The notes: generated from the letters alone by a model not told the origin. Counted from the stretch's first letter, positions 1 through 9,064 are shown. The stretch is DNA of 64,000 nucleotides from Streptomyces sp. CB02058 (GCF_001905505.1 NZ_LIPG01000003.1:1302001-1366000); one strand, 5' to 3'. Numbers and translations: made by a program.

Positions 1-869
1 CCGTGTACCAGCGCCCGCGCCCGGCTCACGATGCGGGAGCACAGGGCCTCGTGCACCGATGCCACCGCGTACACCCGCTCCACACCCGCGCAGGTCTGTC
101 CCGCGTTGCCCATCGCGCCCCACACGATCGCGTCGGCCGCGGCGTCCAGATCGGCGTCGGCCGCGACCAGCACCGCGTCCTTGCCCCCGCACTCGGCGAG
201 CAGGGGAGTGAGGGTGGCCGCGCAGGCGGCGGCGACCTTGCGGGCGGTGCCCGGCGAGCCCGTGAAGGCGATCTTGTCGACCCCGGACGGCCCCTCCGCC
301 CCGGCCAGGGCGGCCCCGGTGGAACCGGGACCGGTGAGCGTCGTCAGCAGATCCGCGTGGTCCGGGAGGGCCTCCCCGAAGCTCCGGGCCAGCAGGACCC
401 CCACCCCCGGGGTGAGTTCGGACGGCTTGAACACCACGGCGTTGCCCGCCGCGAGGGCGTAGCCGATCGAGCCCATCGGTGTGTACAGCGGATAGTTCCA
501 CGGCCCGATCACCCCGATCACCCCGAGCGGGCGGTAGGCCAGCAGCGCCCGCTGGTGGACGGACAGGAGGCCGGACGCCACACGGCGCCTGCCCAGCACC
601 CGGCGGGCGTTGCGTGCCGCCCAGTCCAGGTGGACCAGCGTGAGCAGCACCTCGGAACGCGCGTCGTGCACCGGCTTCCCGGTCTCGGACGCGATCAGTT
701 CGGCGAACTCGTCCACCCGTCCGGCGAGCGACCGCTTCCAGAGAAGCAGCGCGCCCCGGCGCTCCCGGGGCCCCAGCGCGGCCCACGCCCGGCCGGCGGT
801 CCTGGCCCGCGCCACGGTGGCGCGGATGTCGTCGAGGCTGTGCTCCTGGCGGTCGGTCCGGGTCGTCAT
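1..869 (-). CDS. Aldehyde dehydrogenase family protein (C-terminus beyond the left edge)
   Basis: NAD(P)-dependent oxidation of an aldehyde to a carboxylate. About 289 codons are visible on the minus strand, from ATG at 867-869; the rest lies outside the window. Family landmarks are present in order: the WNYPLYTP segment near the cofactor site, NAVVFKPSEL, the FTGS loop, ECGGKD carrying the general-base Glu, and GQTCAG carrying the catalytic Cys. The ATG overlaps the stop of the upstream DUF2236 oxygenase gene as ATGA, so the two are translationally coupled and probably act in one oxidative route. The substrate cannot be read from sequence. Confidence 0.93.
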   Translation of the reverse strand, partial: MTTRTDRQEHSLDDIRATVARARTAGRAWAALGPRERRGALLLWKRSLAGRVDEFAELIASETGKPVHDARSEVLLTLVHLDWAARNARRVLGRRRVASGLLSVHQRALLAYRPLGVIGVIGPWNYPLYTPMGSIGYALAAGNAVVFKPSELTPGVGVLLARSFGEALPDHADLLTTLTGPGSTGAALAGAEGPSGVDKIAFTGSPGTARKVAAACAATLTPLLAECGGKDAVLVAADADLDAAADAIVWGAMGNAGQTCAGVERVYAVASVHEALCSRIVSRARALVH

Positions 870-1747
870 GAGGTCTTCTCCTTGGGCAGGGGTTCCAGTG
901 GGCGGCTCTGCGCCCAGTGAGGTCCGAGGTCGTCGAGCCGGTAACCGAAGGGATAACTGCGCGGCCGGGGCCGGGAGGGCAGCCAGCGCGGCCGGGCGGG
1001 CATCAGCCGCACACCGTGCGACCGGGCGCGCACCAGCCGCTTCGCCGCCGCCCGCACCAGCCGGGGCTGGGGGCGGAAGCCGAGCGCCTCGAGTAAGGGC
1101 TCGTCCAGCAGGGCGAGTGAGAAGCGCGCCACCAGGGGGCGCAGCGGGGCCGGGTACCACGCGGCGATGACCCGGAAGGTGGCGTTGGCGACCCTGCGGT
1201 TCGCCGGATCGTAGGCGAACATCCGGGCCTCGTAGGAGTCGAGCAGTTTCTCGAACTCCTCGTAGGTGCCGGGGGCGCCCTCGATGCCCATCATCACGGC
1301 CATCCGCCGCCCGACCTCGGCGAGCGCCGCCGCCTCCTGGTGGCACAGGGGCCGCCACCCGAAGCGGTCGATCCATCGCTTCGGGCCGACGACGGTGGTG
1401 GCCAGCACGTAGAGGTAGTCCTCGTTCGGGATGCGGTACTTGCCGTGGATCCGGTTGAGATGGCGCGCGGCGGCCCTGGCCCGCTCCGAATCGAAGCCCT
1501 CGGCGGCCATCTCGTATCCGAACAGGACGGTGTCGTCGTAGCGTTTCTGGCCGTTGCGCTCGAACTCCTGGGTGCGGTCGAGGAGTACGGAGATCCTCGG
1601 TACGCCGTAGTCGCGCAGGAACGCGACGCTGATGCCCTGCCGGTAGTCCCAGGGGAACTCGTACTGCGACATCAGCCGGAGTATCTCGGCGCAGTCGCGG
1701 GCGGGATCCATCCGGCGGATCTCGCGGAGTCGGCTGTAGCGGCCCAT
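866..1747 (-). CDS. MpaB-type oxygenase, DUF2236 family (copy 1)
   Basis: A 293-residue protein of the ER-bound oxygenase MpaB/DUF2236 family, whose members are thought to be haem-dependent oxygenases; the fungal MpaB cleaves a farnesyl side chain. I chose ATG 1747 (MGRYSRLREI) over an upstream in-frame start because AGAGGAGG sits a few bases before it. The protein has a long helical body with a GYEMAAEGFDSERARAAA segment and a conserved HGKYRIPNEDYLYVLATTV block typical of the family. The stop overlaps the start of the aldehyde dehydrogenase, suggesting the aldehyde it produces is oxidised next. The specific substrate is unknown. Confidence 0.85.
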   Translation of the reverse strand: MGRYSRLREIRRMDPARDCAEILRLMSQYEFPWDYRQGISVAFLRDYGVPRISVLLDRTQEFERNGQKRYDDTVLFGYEMAAEGFDSERARAAARHLNRIHGKYRIPNEDYLYVLATTVVGPKRWIDRFGWRPLCHQEAAALAEVGRRMAVMMGIEGAPGTYEEFEKLLDSYEARMFAYDPANRRVANATFRVIAAWYPAPLRPLVARFSLALLDEPLLEALGFRPQPRLVRAAAKRLVRARSHGVRLMPARPRWLPSRPRPRSYPFGYRLDDLGPHWAQSRPLEPLPKEKTS

Positions 1748-2325
1748 GATGTGCGACCTCCTCTGTGGTCGGAGCCGTTCACGTACGGGGGCCGGCCGTG
1801 AGGCCGGTGAAGCGGACATCGCGGGCGTCGACGAGCACCTGGCCCGCCCCGGCGGACCGAGCGCCGAGCCGGAGCGGCCGGACCGTCACCGGGAGATCCG
1901 CCGGGAGCGGCGTCCGCACGGGCGACGGCATCGATGAAGGGGACGAGGAGGGGCGCGGTCAGCACGGTCGCGTGGACGGAGCGATGGCGACCGCCCCGAC
2001 CGCGGTCACCGGCGGTGCGAGCATCACGGCCGGCCTCTTCCGGTGCGTGCGGCCCTCGGCGCGCAACTCAGCTGTACCAGCGGGCATCTGACGGTCCCTC
2101 TTGTCCCTGGAGAGTCAAAGTTACAAATACTATTGACTTGTTTCACGGGCGCGTCAACACTGCTGACAGAGATTCGAAGAAGGAAGGCCCGGAAATCGCC
2201 GGCCCGCCGCGTCCCCGGCTCCCTCCTCCGCCCCGGGCGTCGCCGCCGCACGCGTGATCGCATACTGGAACACACACGGGCCCGGCACCGGTCCGAGCAT
2301 CCGCCGACCCCCCTGGGAGCCCCGC
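1748..2325. other. Intergenic region between divergent MpaB-type genes, with an AT-rich island
   Basis: This stretch separates the two divergent DUF2236 genes. It has an AT-rich patch around 2110-2145 with an inverted repeat (listed separately). On the minus strand, 2087 down to 1779 reads as one frame split by a single TGA at 1959-1961 into 42 and 59 codons. The second part has coding-like alternation (PVTVRPLRLGARS and VLVDARDVRFTGL), so a decayed short gene is possible, but I cannot name it. Confidence 0.4.
2113..2138. promoter_or_regulatory. Candidate operator: inverted repeat AGTCAA-N14-TTGACT
   Basis: Perfect 6-bp arms (2113-2118 and 2133-2138) flank an AT-rich centre in otherwise very GC-rich DNA. 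On either strand TTGACT could serve as a -35 element. The site lies between two divergent oxygenase genes, so one regulator could control both. No good -10 match is seen at the ideal distance, so the role is inferred. Confidence 0.4.
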
Positions 2326-3204
2326 ATGACCAGCACGGGAGAGCCCGCACCGCCCCCGCCCGGCGGCGTCCTGTGGAGCCTGGCGGGCGACGTCAGGGGG
2401 CTGCTCATGCTTCCGGCGGCCCTCACCCTCCAGGTCGCCCACCCGGCCGTCGGGGCGGGCGTCGACGACCACTCGGTCTTCCGCACGGACCCCTGGGGAC
2501 GCGGCGAGAGGTCCCTGAGCTCCCTCCAGCTCTGGGTGTACGGGGGAGAGGCGGCGGCCGAGGAGGGGCGCAGGCTCAGGAAGCTGCACCGCACCATCCA
2601 GGGCACCGACACCCGGGGCCGCCGCTACCACGCGCTCACGCCCGCGAACTACGCATGGGTGCACGCCACCGGCTTCCCGGTCTACCAGCACGCCTCGCGC
2701 TATCTGGTGCGCCCGCTCACCGAGGCACAGGAGCGCGCCCTGTACCGGGAGTGGCTCCAGGTCGGCCGGGTCCTGGGCATCCAGGACCGGGACATGCCGC
2801 AGACGATCGAGGAGTTCTGGCCGTACTACCGCCGGATGCTGGCCGACGAGGTGGAGGCCACCGTCGTCGTGAGGGAGCTGGTCGCCACCGGCGTCCCCGT
2901 GCCCCCGCCCGACCGGGGTCCGCTCGTGCTGCGGCTGCTCCTGCGGGCGCTGTGGCCGGTGCTGCTGCCGCCGCTGGCCCGGTTCCGCGCCTTCATCACC
3001 GTCGGTCTCATGCCGCCGGACGCCCGTGCGGCCATCGGGCTCGACTGGACCCCTGAGCAGGAGCGGCGCCTGCGGCGCTTCGGCGCGGTGGTGCGGCGCG
3101 TCGTACCGGTGCTCCCGGAGCGGCTGCGCTATCTGCCGCTGGCCCGGAGCGCGCGGAAGGAGTGGCGGGCCCAGGGAGCGTGGCCCGGCGGGAACCCCCG
3201 GTGA
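2326..3204 (+). CDS. MpaB-type oxygenase, DUF2236 family (copy 2)
   Basis: A 292-residue oxygenase of the MpaB/DUF2236 family, divergent from copy 1 and only distantly similar to it. The start ATG 2326 (MTSTGEPAPP) follows GGGAGCC; the longer in-frame start at 2254 has no convincing ribosome binding site. The family core is visible: LMLPAALTLQVAHPAVGAG, a DPWGRGERS segment, and NYAWVHATGFPVYQH with conserved His residues likely to serve haem binding. It is alone on the plus strand and convergent with the LacI gene that follows. A role in lipid or isoprenoid oxidation is possible but not shown. Confidence 0.85.
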   Translation: MTSTGEPAPPPPGGVLWSLAGDVRGLLMLPAALTLQVAHPAVGAGVDDHSVFRTDPWGRGERSLSSLQLWVYGGEAAAEEGRRLRKLHRTIQGTDTRGRRYHALTPANYAWVHATGFPVYQHASRYLVRPLTEAQERALYREWLQVGRVLGIQDRDMPQTIEEFWPYYRRMLADEVEATVVVRELVATGVPVPPPDRGPLVLRLLLRALWPVLLPPLARFRAFITVGLMPPDARAAIGLDWTPEQERRLRRFGAVVRRVVPVLPERLRYLPLARSARKEWRAQGAWPGGNPR

Positions 3205-3219
3205 TCCGCCCGCGGAGCC

Positions 3220-4272
3220 TCAGGCCGACGCCCTGCGGATCAGTTCCGTCGGGGTGATCACGGACTCCGGCCAGGCGCCCGTGCCGCTGTTCAGCCGCTC
3301 CATCAGCAGCCGCACCATGAGCCGTCCCATGCCCTCCACGTCCTGACGGACCGTCGTCAGCGGAGGTTCGGCGGCCTCGGCCACCGCGGTCATGTCGTCG
3401 AAGCCGACCACCGCCACGTCCTCCGGCACCCGCACGCCCCGCTCGCGCAGCACCCGCAGCGCACCCGACGCCATCATGTCGTTGGACACGAAGACGGCGT
3501 CCAGATCGGGGTGCGCGGCCAGCAGTTCCGCCATGGCCAGGGCCCCGCCCTCCGTGGTGAAGTCACCGTCCGCGATCAGTTCCGGCCCGGCGTCCGGCAG
3601 CACGTCGTGGTAACCGGCGATCCGGTCGAGCGCCGAGGTCTGGTCGCGCGGTCCGGCGATGTGCGCGATGCGCCGCCGGCCCAGCGAGACGAGATGGCGT
3701 ACGGCGGCGCGGGCGCCGCCCCGGTTGTCGCAGTCGACGTACGGCACCCGCGGCGCGTCCTCGTCGCCCGGCGCCGGGTGCTCGGGACGGCCCCCGTACA
3801 CCGTCGGCACCCGGAACCGCCGGATGATCGCGGGCAGTTCGTCGTCGGTGTGCAGGGAGAAGGCGAGCACGCCGTCCACATGGCCACCGGCCAGATAGCG
3901 GGTGACCCGGTCGAAGTCCCCGCTGCCCTCCACCAGGAGCAGGACCAGCTGTGCGTCGTGGGCGTTGAGCTCGCGGCTGATTCCCCGGATCTGGCGCGAG
4001 AAGAAAGGGTCGGAGAAGACCCGGAACTCCGGCTCGTCGATGATCACGGCGACCGCGCCGTTGCGCCGGGTGACCAGCGTCCGTGCCGCGTGGTTCGGGA
4101 TGTAGCCGAGCTCCTCCACCGCCTCGCGCACCCGCTCCACCAGGGGGCGGCGCACGCCCGCCCCGCCGTTGACGACACGGGAGGCCGTCGCCCGGGACAC
4201 ACCGGCCCGGGCCGCCACCGCCTCCAGGGTGGGCCGGACGTCACGCTGCGGATCGGAGGTCGGGTCGGGCAA
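3220..4272 (-). CDS. LacI family transcriptional regulator
   Basis: Sugar-responsive DNA-binding repressor. The N-terminal helix-turn-helix reads RPTLEAVAARAGVSRATASR; a periplasmic-binding-protein-like ligand domain follows, with VFVSNDMMASGAL and VGFDDM near the C-terminus. I place the start at TTG 4272 because GAGGAG lies 6 nt upstream. The reading frame is open back to GTG 4338, but that start would put a candidate operator pair inside the gene. Autoregulation through those repeats is likely. No sugar-catabolic gene is adjacent, so the inducer and regulon are unknown. Confidence 0.85.
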   Translation of the reverse strand: MPDPTSDPQRDVRPTLEAVAARAGVSRATASRVVNGGAGVRRPLVERVREAVEELGYIPNHAARTLVTRRNGAVAVIIDEPEFRVFSDPFFSRQIRGISRELNAHDAQLVLLLVEGSGDFDRVTRYLAGGHVDGVLAFSLHTDDELPAIIRRFRVPTVYGGRPEHPAPGDEDAPRVPYVDCDNRGGARAAVRHLVSLGRRRIAHIAGPRDQTSALDRIAGYHDVLPDAGPELIADGDFTTEGGALAMAELLAAHPDLDAVFVSNDMMASGALRVLRERGVRVPEDVAVVGFDDMTAVAEAAEPPLTTVRQDVEGMGRLMVRLLMERLNSGTGAWPESVITPTELIRRASA

Positions 4273-4315
4273 GAGTCGCTCCTCGTACACGCGCGCCCCG
4301 GCGGGGGAACGGCTG

Positions 4316-4352
4316 GAACCGGCGGGTTCGGTACGCACGAACCGGCGGGTTC
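4316..4352. promoter_or_regulatory. Tandem operator-like repeats upstream of the LacI gene
   Basis: GAACC-GGCG-GGTTC occurs twice, at 4316-4329 and 4339-4352, 23 bp apart (about two helical turns). Each copy is an inverted repeat with 5-bp arms. The placement just upstream of the preferred TTG start suits autorepression by the adjacent LacI protein. Confidence 0.5.
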
Positions 4353-4535
4353 GGCCCGAACGCGGTCAGCCTAACCGCCCGGCCGGGACGGGCCCCGGCG
4401 ATCTCCCGAGGAGTGGGTGACATACCGGCTCATAAACGGTCAAGGCGGAACGGCTTGTTGATCCCATGAGATGCACACTGTGTGTGGTACTGCCTACGGA
4501 GAGCGAATTTTCGCACTGCGTGAAAGGTGCCATCT

Positions 4536-6275
4536 GTGTCACAAGACGAGCAGAGTTCGGGCGGGCGGGGGGACTACCTCCCGGTCACGGCCGATCTACC
4601 CGCCGAGCCGGCCCACGGCCGGCGCCCCACGACCGACCGTGTGGTCTTCGGCGTCACGGCGGTGCTCACCGTCGCCTTCGTGATCTGGGGTTCCACGGCC
4701 ACCGATTCGCTGGAGGACGTCTCCAGCACGCTGCTCAACGGGCTGATCCACAACGGCGGCTGGGCCTTCATGCTGGCGGCCTCCGGCTTCGTGGTCTTCG
4801 CCCTCTGGCTCGCGATCAGCCGCTACGGGACGATCTCGCTGGGGCAGGAGGGCGAGGAGCCCGAATTCCGCACGGTCTCCTGGGTCGCGATGATGTTCAG
4901 CGCCGGCATGGGAATCGGTCTGATGTTCTACGGGGTGAGCGAGCCGCTGGCCCACTTCGTGAACCCGCCGCCGGGGACCCGCCCCGCGGACGCCGCCGAG
5001 GCCATGCAGACGGCCATGGCCACCACCCTCTTCCACTGGACACTGCACCCCTGGGCGATCTACGCGGTCGTCGGGCTCGCCATCGCGTACAGCACCTACC
5101 GGCGGCGCAGAAGGCAGACGATCAGCTCCGTCTTCGTGCCGCTCATCGGTGAGAAGCGCGCCCACGGCACCCTCGGCCGGATCATCGACATCCTGGCCAT
5201 CTTCGCGACCCTCTTCGGCTCCGCGGCCTCGCTCGGGCTCGGCGCGCTCCAGATCGGCAGTGGCTTCCAGGAGCTCAACTGGATGGAGAAGACCGGCACC
5301 GGCCTGCTGGTCGCGATCATCGCCGTGCTGACGGTCGCCTTCGTCGCCTCCGCCGTCTCCGGGGTCGAGAAGGGCATCCAGTGGCTGTCCAACATCAACA
5401 TGGTGCTCGCCCTGATCCTGGTGGTCTTCGTCTTCATCGCGGGCCCCACCATCATCGTGCTCGACCTGCTCCCCACCTCCATCGCCGCGTACTTCGGCGA
5501 CCTCGCCCAGCTCGCCGGGCGCACCGAGGCCACCGGCGCCGGGGAAGTGGCCGACTGGCTCGCCAGCTGGACGGTCTTCTACTGGGCGTGGTGGATCTCC
5601 TGGACGCCCTTCGTCGGCATGTTCATCGCGAGGATCAGCCGGGGCCGTACGATCCGCCAGTTCGTCGGCGGCGTGATCCTGGTCCCCAGCACGGTCAGCC
5701 TGGTCTGGTTCGCCGTCTTCGGCGGGTCCGCGATCCGGCTGGAGCAGGCGGGCGAGCTCAAGGACGTCGGGGACACCCCGGAGGCGCAGCTCTTCGGCGT
5801 CCTCCAGCAGTTCCCGGTCGCCACCATGATGAGCATCCTGGTGATGGTCCTGGTCGGCATCTTCTTCGTCTCGGGCGCCGACGCCGCCTCCATCGTGATG
5901 GGCACGCTCTCCCAGAAGGGCGTCCTCGAACCCGCCAAGTGGGTCGTGATCTTCTGGGGCGTCGTCACCGGCGCCGTGGCGGCCGTCATGCTGCTCGTCG
6001 GCAACGGCCAGGGCGACGCGCTGGCGGGTCTGCAGAACCTGACGATCCTCGTGGCCGCGCCGTTCACCATCGTGATGATCGGCATGTGCGTATCGCTGAT
6101 GAGGGACCTGCGGCACGACCCGATGATCGTCCGCAGGGAGTTCGGTGTGGAGGCCGTCGAATCCGCGGTCATCGAGGGGCACGCCAAGTACGACGGGGAC
6201 TTCGAGATCCGGATCGGCCCCGGCACCGCGGAGGTCACCACCGACGAACGCCACAAGGGCGGCCCGGCGGCCTGA
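4536..6275 (+). CDS. BCCT family betaine/choline/carnitine transporter
   Basis: Secondary transporter for quaternary ammonium osmolytes, about 579 residues with roughly twelve membrane segments. Family signatures are clear: GMGIGLMFYGVSEPLAHF, HWTLHPWAIYAVVGLA and the tryptophan-rich WWISWTPFVGMFIARISRG around the substrate site. GTG 4536 (SQDEQSS after the initiator) is preferred because AAAGG lies about 9 nt upstream; GTG 4527 is the alternative. It is monocistronic, followed by a hairpin. Substrate and coupling ion (Na+ or H+) cannot be decided from sequence. Confidence 0.92.
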   Translation: MSQDEQSSGGRGDYLPVTADLPAEPAHGRRPTTDRVVFGVTAVLTVAFVIWGSTATDSLEDVSSTLLNGLIHNGGWAFMLAASGFVVFALWLAISRYGTISLGQEGEEPEFRTVSWVAMMFSAGMGIGLMFYGVSEPLAHFVNPPPGTRPADAAEAMQTAMATTLFHWTLHPWAIYAVVGLAIAYSTYRRRRRQTISSVFVPLIGEKRAHGTLGRIIDILAIFATLFGSAASLGLGALQIGSGFQELNWMEKTGTGLLVAIIAVLTVAFVASAVSGVEKGIQWLSNINMVLALILVVFVFIAGPTIIVLDLLPTSIAAYFGDLAQLAGRTEATGAGEVADWLASWTVFYWAWWISWTPFVGMFIARISRGRTIRQFVGGVILVPSTVSLVWFAVFGGSAIRLEQAGELKDVGDTPEAQLFGVLQQFPVATMMSILVMVLVGIFFVSGADAASIVMGTLSQKGVLEPAKWVVIFWGVVTGAVAAVMLLVGNGQGDALAGLQNLTILVAAPFTIVMIGMCVSLMRDLRHDPMIVRREFGVEAVESAVIEGHAKYDGDFEIRIGPGTAEVTTDERHKGGPAA

Positions 6276-6292
6276 CGGGCGCCGCGCCCGTC
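6274..6292. terminator. Hairpin after the BCCT transporter gene
   Basis: GACGGGCG/CGCCCGTC stem of 8 bp with a 3-nt loop, starting at the transporter stop codon and lying between convergent genes. There is no T tract, which is common for Streptomyces terminators. Confidence 0.45.
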
Positions 6293-6313
6293 GGGTGGCC
6301 GCCCGGCCGGAGG

Positions 6314-7261
6314 TCACCCGACAGGCGCTCGGCGCACCAGCCGGGCCGCGGCCCGCGCACAGCCCCAGGCCACCGTCACCCCGGCTCCGCCGTGGCCGTA
6401 GTTGTGCACCAGCAGACCGCCGCCCGGCAGCTCCTCCGCCTCGATGCGCACCCCCGCGTCCCTGGCGGGCCGCAGTCCCACCCGGTGGCCGATGACCCGG
6501 GCCCCCGCGATCTCCGGCCGCACCCGGGCACAGCGCGCCACGATCTCCCGCGCGGTGCGGGGGTCGGGTTCCGTCCGCGGATCGTCGGCCTCCGCCGTGC
6601 CGCCCAGGACCAGCCCGCCCGGCTGCGGGAAGAAGTACGTCGTCTCGCTGGACGCCGGGTCCGCCTGGACGAACCACTCGTCGACGCCCGGATTCTCCAC
6701 CACCACCAGCTGGCCCCGGACCGGCCGCACCCCGGGATCGGGGGCCAGCTCGCGGGCGCCGAGCCCGGCGCAGTCGACCACCACGGGAGCCTCGGCCGCG
6801 GCCTCGGCGAAGTCGCGCACCGTACGCCGCTCGACCACCCCGCCCGCCTCGGCCAGCCTGTCCTCCAGCGCGCGCAGATGGACCGGCATGTCGATCAGCG
6901 GAAGGGTCACCCGCAGGCCCTCCGCCACCTCGGAGACCCCCTCCAGGCTTCGGGCCCAGGGCCCGAGGGCGGCCAGCCGCTCGCCCCCGTGCACCCCGGC
7001 GACCATGCGCACCCCCGTCCTTCCGGCGGCCGCCGCCATCTCCTCGTACACCCGGAGCGTCTCCAGGGACCACGCGCCGACCAGGGCCGCGGGCTCGATC
7101 CGGTACGGCCACCACAAGGCCCCGGCCACGGCCGACGTCGTGTCCTGGGCCGCGTCACGGGACCAGACCCGCACCCGCAGACCGCGCTCCGCCAGCACCA
7201 GCGCCGTGGTCAGCCCGCTGACCCCGCCGCCCACCACGATCACGTCCGACACCGCGCTCAC
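6314..7261 (-). CDS. FAD-dependent oxidoreductase, D-amino-acid-oxidase-like
   Basis: A 315-residue flavoprotein of the DAO family. The N-terminal dinucleotide-binding motif VIVVGGGVSGLTTALVLAERG binds FAD, WSRDAAQDTTSAVAGALWWP matches the region after it in D-amino-acid oxidases, and the C-terminal HNYGHGGAGVTVAWG is the second FAD/catalytic block. GTG 7261 is chosen because GGGAGAC precedes it by about 10 nt. Oxidation of D-amino acids, or of a related amine or acid, to the imino/oxo product with H2O2 release is the family reaction. It stands alone, divergent from the ABC-F gene. Confidence 0.88.
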   Translation of the reverse strand: MSAVSDVIVVGGGVSGLTTALVLAERGLRVRVWSRDAAQDTTSAVAGALWWPYRIEPAALVGAWSLETLRVYEEMAAAAGRTGVRMVAGVHGGERLAALGPWARSLEGVSEVAEGLRVTLPLIDMPVHLRALEDRLAEAGGVVERRTVRDFAEAAAEAPVVVDCAGLGARELAPDPGVRPVRGQLVVVENPGVDEWFVQADPASSETTYFFPQPGGLVLGGTAEADDPRTEPDPRTAREIVARCARVRPEIAGARVIGHRVGLRPARDAGVRIEAEELPGGGLLVHNYGHGGAGVTVAWGCARAAARLVRRAPVG

Positions 7262-7376
7262 CCCTGTCTCCCTGCAGTCACCGCGCTCGCCGGTGCCCGG
7301 ACGGCCATGGTCGCACCCGGGGCCCTGCGTCCGGCGGGAAGGGGGACCGCTCCCGTTCGTTAGGATCGGCACCCTG

Positions 7377-9017
7377 ATGACTGCCACTCTCGTCGCCAAG
7401 GAACTCGCCGCCGGACACGGTGACCGCACGCTCTTCGCCGGGCTCGACCTCGTCGTCGCGCCCGGAGACGTGATCGGTCTCGTCGGAGCCAACGGCGCCG
7501 GCAAATCCTCGCTGCTGCGCCTGCTCGCCGGACTCGACCGCCCGGAGGAGGGCGAGCTGCGGCTCTCCCCGCCCACCGCCACCGTCGGACACCTCCCGCA
7601 GGAGCCCGAGCGCCGTGCGGGGGAGTCCGTGCGCGAGTTCCTCGCCCGCCGCACGGGGGTCGCCGACGCCCAGGCCGCGATGGACGCCGCGACCCAGGCG
7701 CTGGTCGACGGAGCGCCCGGCGCGGACGACGCCTACTCCGAGACGCTGGAGCGCTGGCTCTCCCTCGGCGGCGCCGACCTGGACGAACGCGCCGAGGAGG
7801 TCGCCGCCGAGCTCGGTCTGACCATCGGCCTCGACCTCCCGATGACCGCGCTCTCCGGCGGCCAGGCGGCCCGCGCCGGACTGGCCTCGCTGCTCCTGTC
7901 GCGCTACGACGTCTTCCTGCTCGACGAACCCACCAACGACCTGGACCTCGACGGCCTGGAGCGCCTGGAGCGCTTCGTGTCAGGGCTGCGGGCGGGCACC
8001 GTCGTGGTCAGCCACGACCGCGAGTTCCTGATGCGTACGGTCACCAAGGTCCTGGAACTCGACCTCGCCCAGCAGCAGATCAACCTCTACGGCGGCGGCT
8101 ACGCCTCCTACCTGGAGGAACGCGAGCGCGCCCGCACCCACGCCCGCGAGGAGTTCGAGGAGTACGCCGACAAGCGCTCCGCGCTGGAGGGCCGCGCCCA
8201 GATGCAGCGCGGCTGGATGGACAAGGGCGTCAAGAACGCCCGCCGCAAGGCCACCGACAACGACAAGATCGGCCGCAAGTTCCGCAGCGAGGCCAGCGAG
8301 AAGCAGGCCGCGAAGGCCAAGCAGACCCAGCGCATGATCGAGCGTCTCGACGTCGTCGAGGAACCGCGCAAGGAGTGGGAGCTGCGGATGGAGATCGCCT
8401 CCGCCCCGCGCTCGGGCTCCGTCGTGGCCACCCTCCGCGACGCCGCCGTCGTCAGGGGCGACTTCTCCTTCGGGCCGGCCACCCTCCAGATCGACTGGGC
8501 CGACCGGGTCGCCATCACCGGCGCCAACGGGGCCGGGAAGTCCACCCTGCTCGCCGCCCTGCTCGGCAGGCTTCCGCTCGACGCGGGCCATGCCACGCTC
8601 GGATCGGGCGTCGTGGTGGGCGAGGTCGACCAGGCGCGCAAGCTGTTCCACGGCACGGAGAGCCTCCTCGACGCCTTCTGCGCCGCCGTCCCCGACACCG
8701 AGCCCGCCGAGGTGCGCACCCTGCTGGCCAAGTTCGGCCTGCGTGCCGCCCATGTGCTGCGCCCCGCGACGACCCTCTCGCCCGGTGAGCGCACCCGGGC
8801 GGGCCTGGCACTGCTCCAGGGCCGGGGCGTGAACCTGCTGGTTCTGGACGAGCCGACGAACCATCTGGACCTGCCCGCGATCGAGCAACTCGAATCGGCG
8901 CTGGAGGCGTACACCGGGACGCTGCTGCTCGTCACGCACGACCGGCGGATGCTGGAGGCGGTCCGCACCACGCGCCGCGTCGAGGTCGCCGGCGGCAAGG
9001 TCACCGAGTCCGGCTGA
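7377..9017 (+). CDS. ABC-F family ATP-binding protein
   Basis: A soluble protein with two fused ABC ATPase domains and no membrane segments, 546 residues. Domain 1 has Walker A GANGAGKSS near residue 38, signature LSGGQAARAG and Walker B FLLDEPTNDLDLDGL. Domain 2 has GANGAGKST near residue 382, LSPGERTRAG and LVLDEPTNHLDL. The inter-domain linker is charged and helical, as in ribosome-binding ABC-F proteins. Members act on the ribosome to aid translation or protect it from antibiotics. The sequence alone does not separate housekeeping from resistance roles. Confidence 0.92.
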   Translation: MTATLVAKELAAGHGDRTLFAGLDLVVAPGDVIGLVGANGAGKSSLLRLLAGLDRPEEGELRLSPPTATVGHLPQEPERRAGESVREFLARRTGVADAQAAMDAATQALVDGAPGADDAYSETLERWLSLGGADLDERAEEVAAELGLTIGLDLPMTALSGGQAARAGLASLLLSRYDVFLLDEPTNDLDLDGLERLERFVSGLRAGTVVVSHDREFLMRTVTKVLELDLAQQQINLYGGGYASYLEERERARTHAREEFEEYADKRSALEGRAQMQRGWMDKGVKNARRKATDNDKIGRKFRSEASEKQAAKAKQTQRMIERLDVVEEPRKEWELRMEIASAPRSGSVVATLRDAAVVRGDFSFGPATLQIDWADRVAITGANGAGKSTLLAALLGRLPLDAGHATLGSGVVVGEVDQARKLFHGTESLLDAFCAAVPDTEPAEVRTLLAKFGLRAAHVLRPATTLSPGERTRAGLALLQGRGVNLLVLDEPTNHLDLPAIEQLESALEAYTGTLLLVTHDRRMLEAVRTTRRVEVAGGKVTESG

Positions 9018-9064
9018 CGACGCGGACCGCCCGCCGGGGAACCGGGACGGGCCGGCGACGCGGA

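Noticed and set aside
3..920. Long plus-strand open frame at the left edge
   Set aside because: It is the complement of the aldehyde dehydrogenase coding strand; the minus-strand frame carries the ECGGKD and GQTCAG motifs, while the plus-strand translation is Arg/Gly/Pro-rich without domain motifs.
4474..4484. CACACTGTGTG palindrome upstream of the BCCT gene
   Set aside because: Short palindrome of low information content, with no second copy or adjacent regulator; not enough to call an operator.
4596..7115. 839-codon minus-strand open frame across the BCCT gene
   Set aside because: Composition is Asp/Gly/His/Arg-rich low complexity, and it is antisense to a clear transporter. It arises from GC-rich codon bias.
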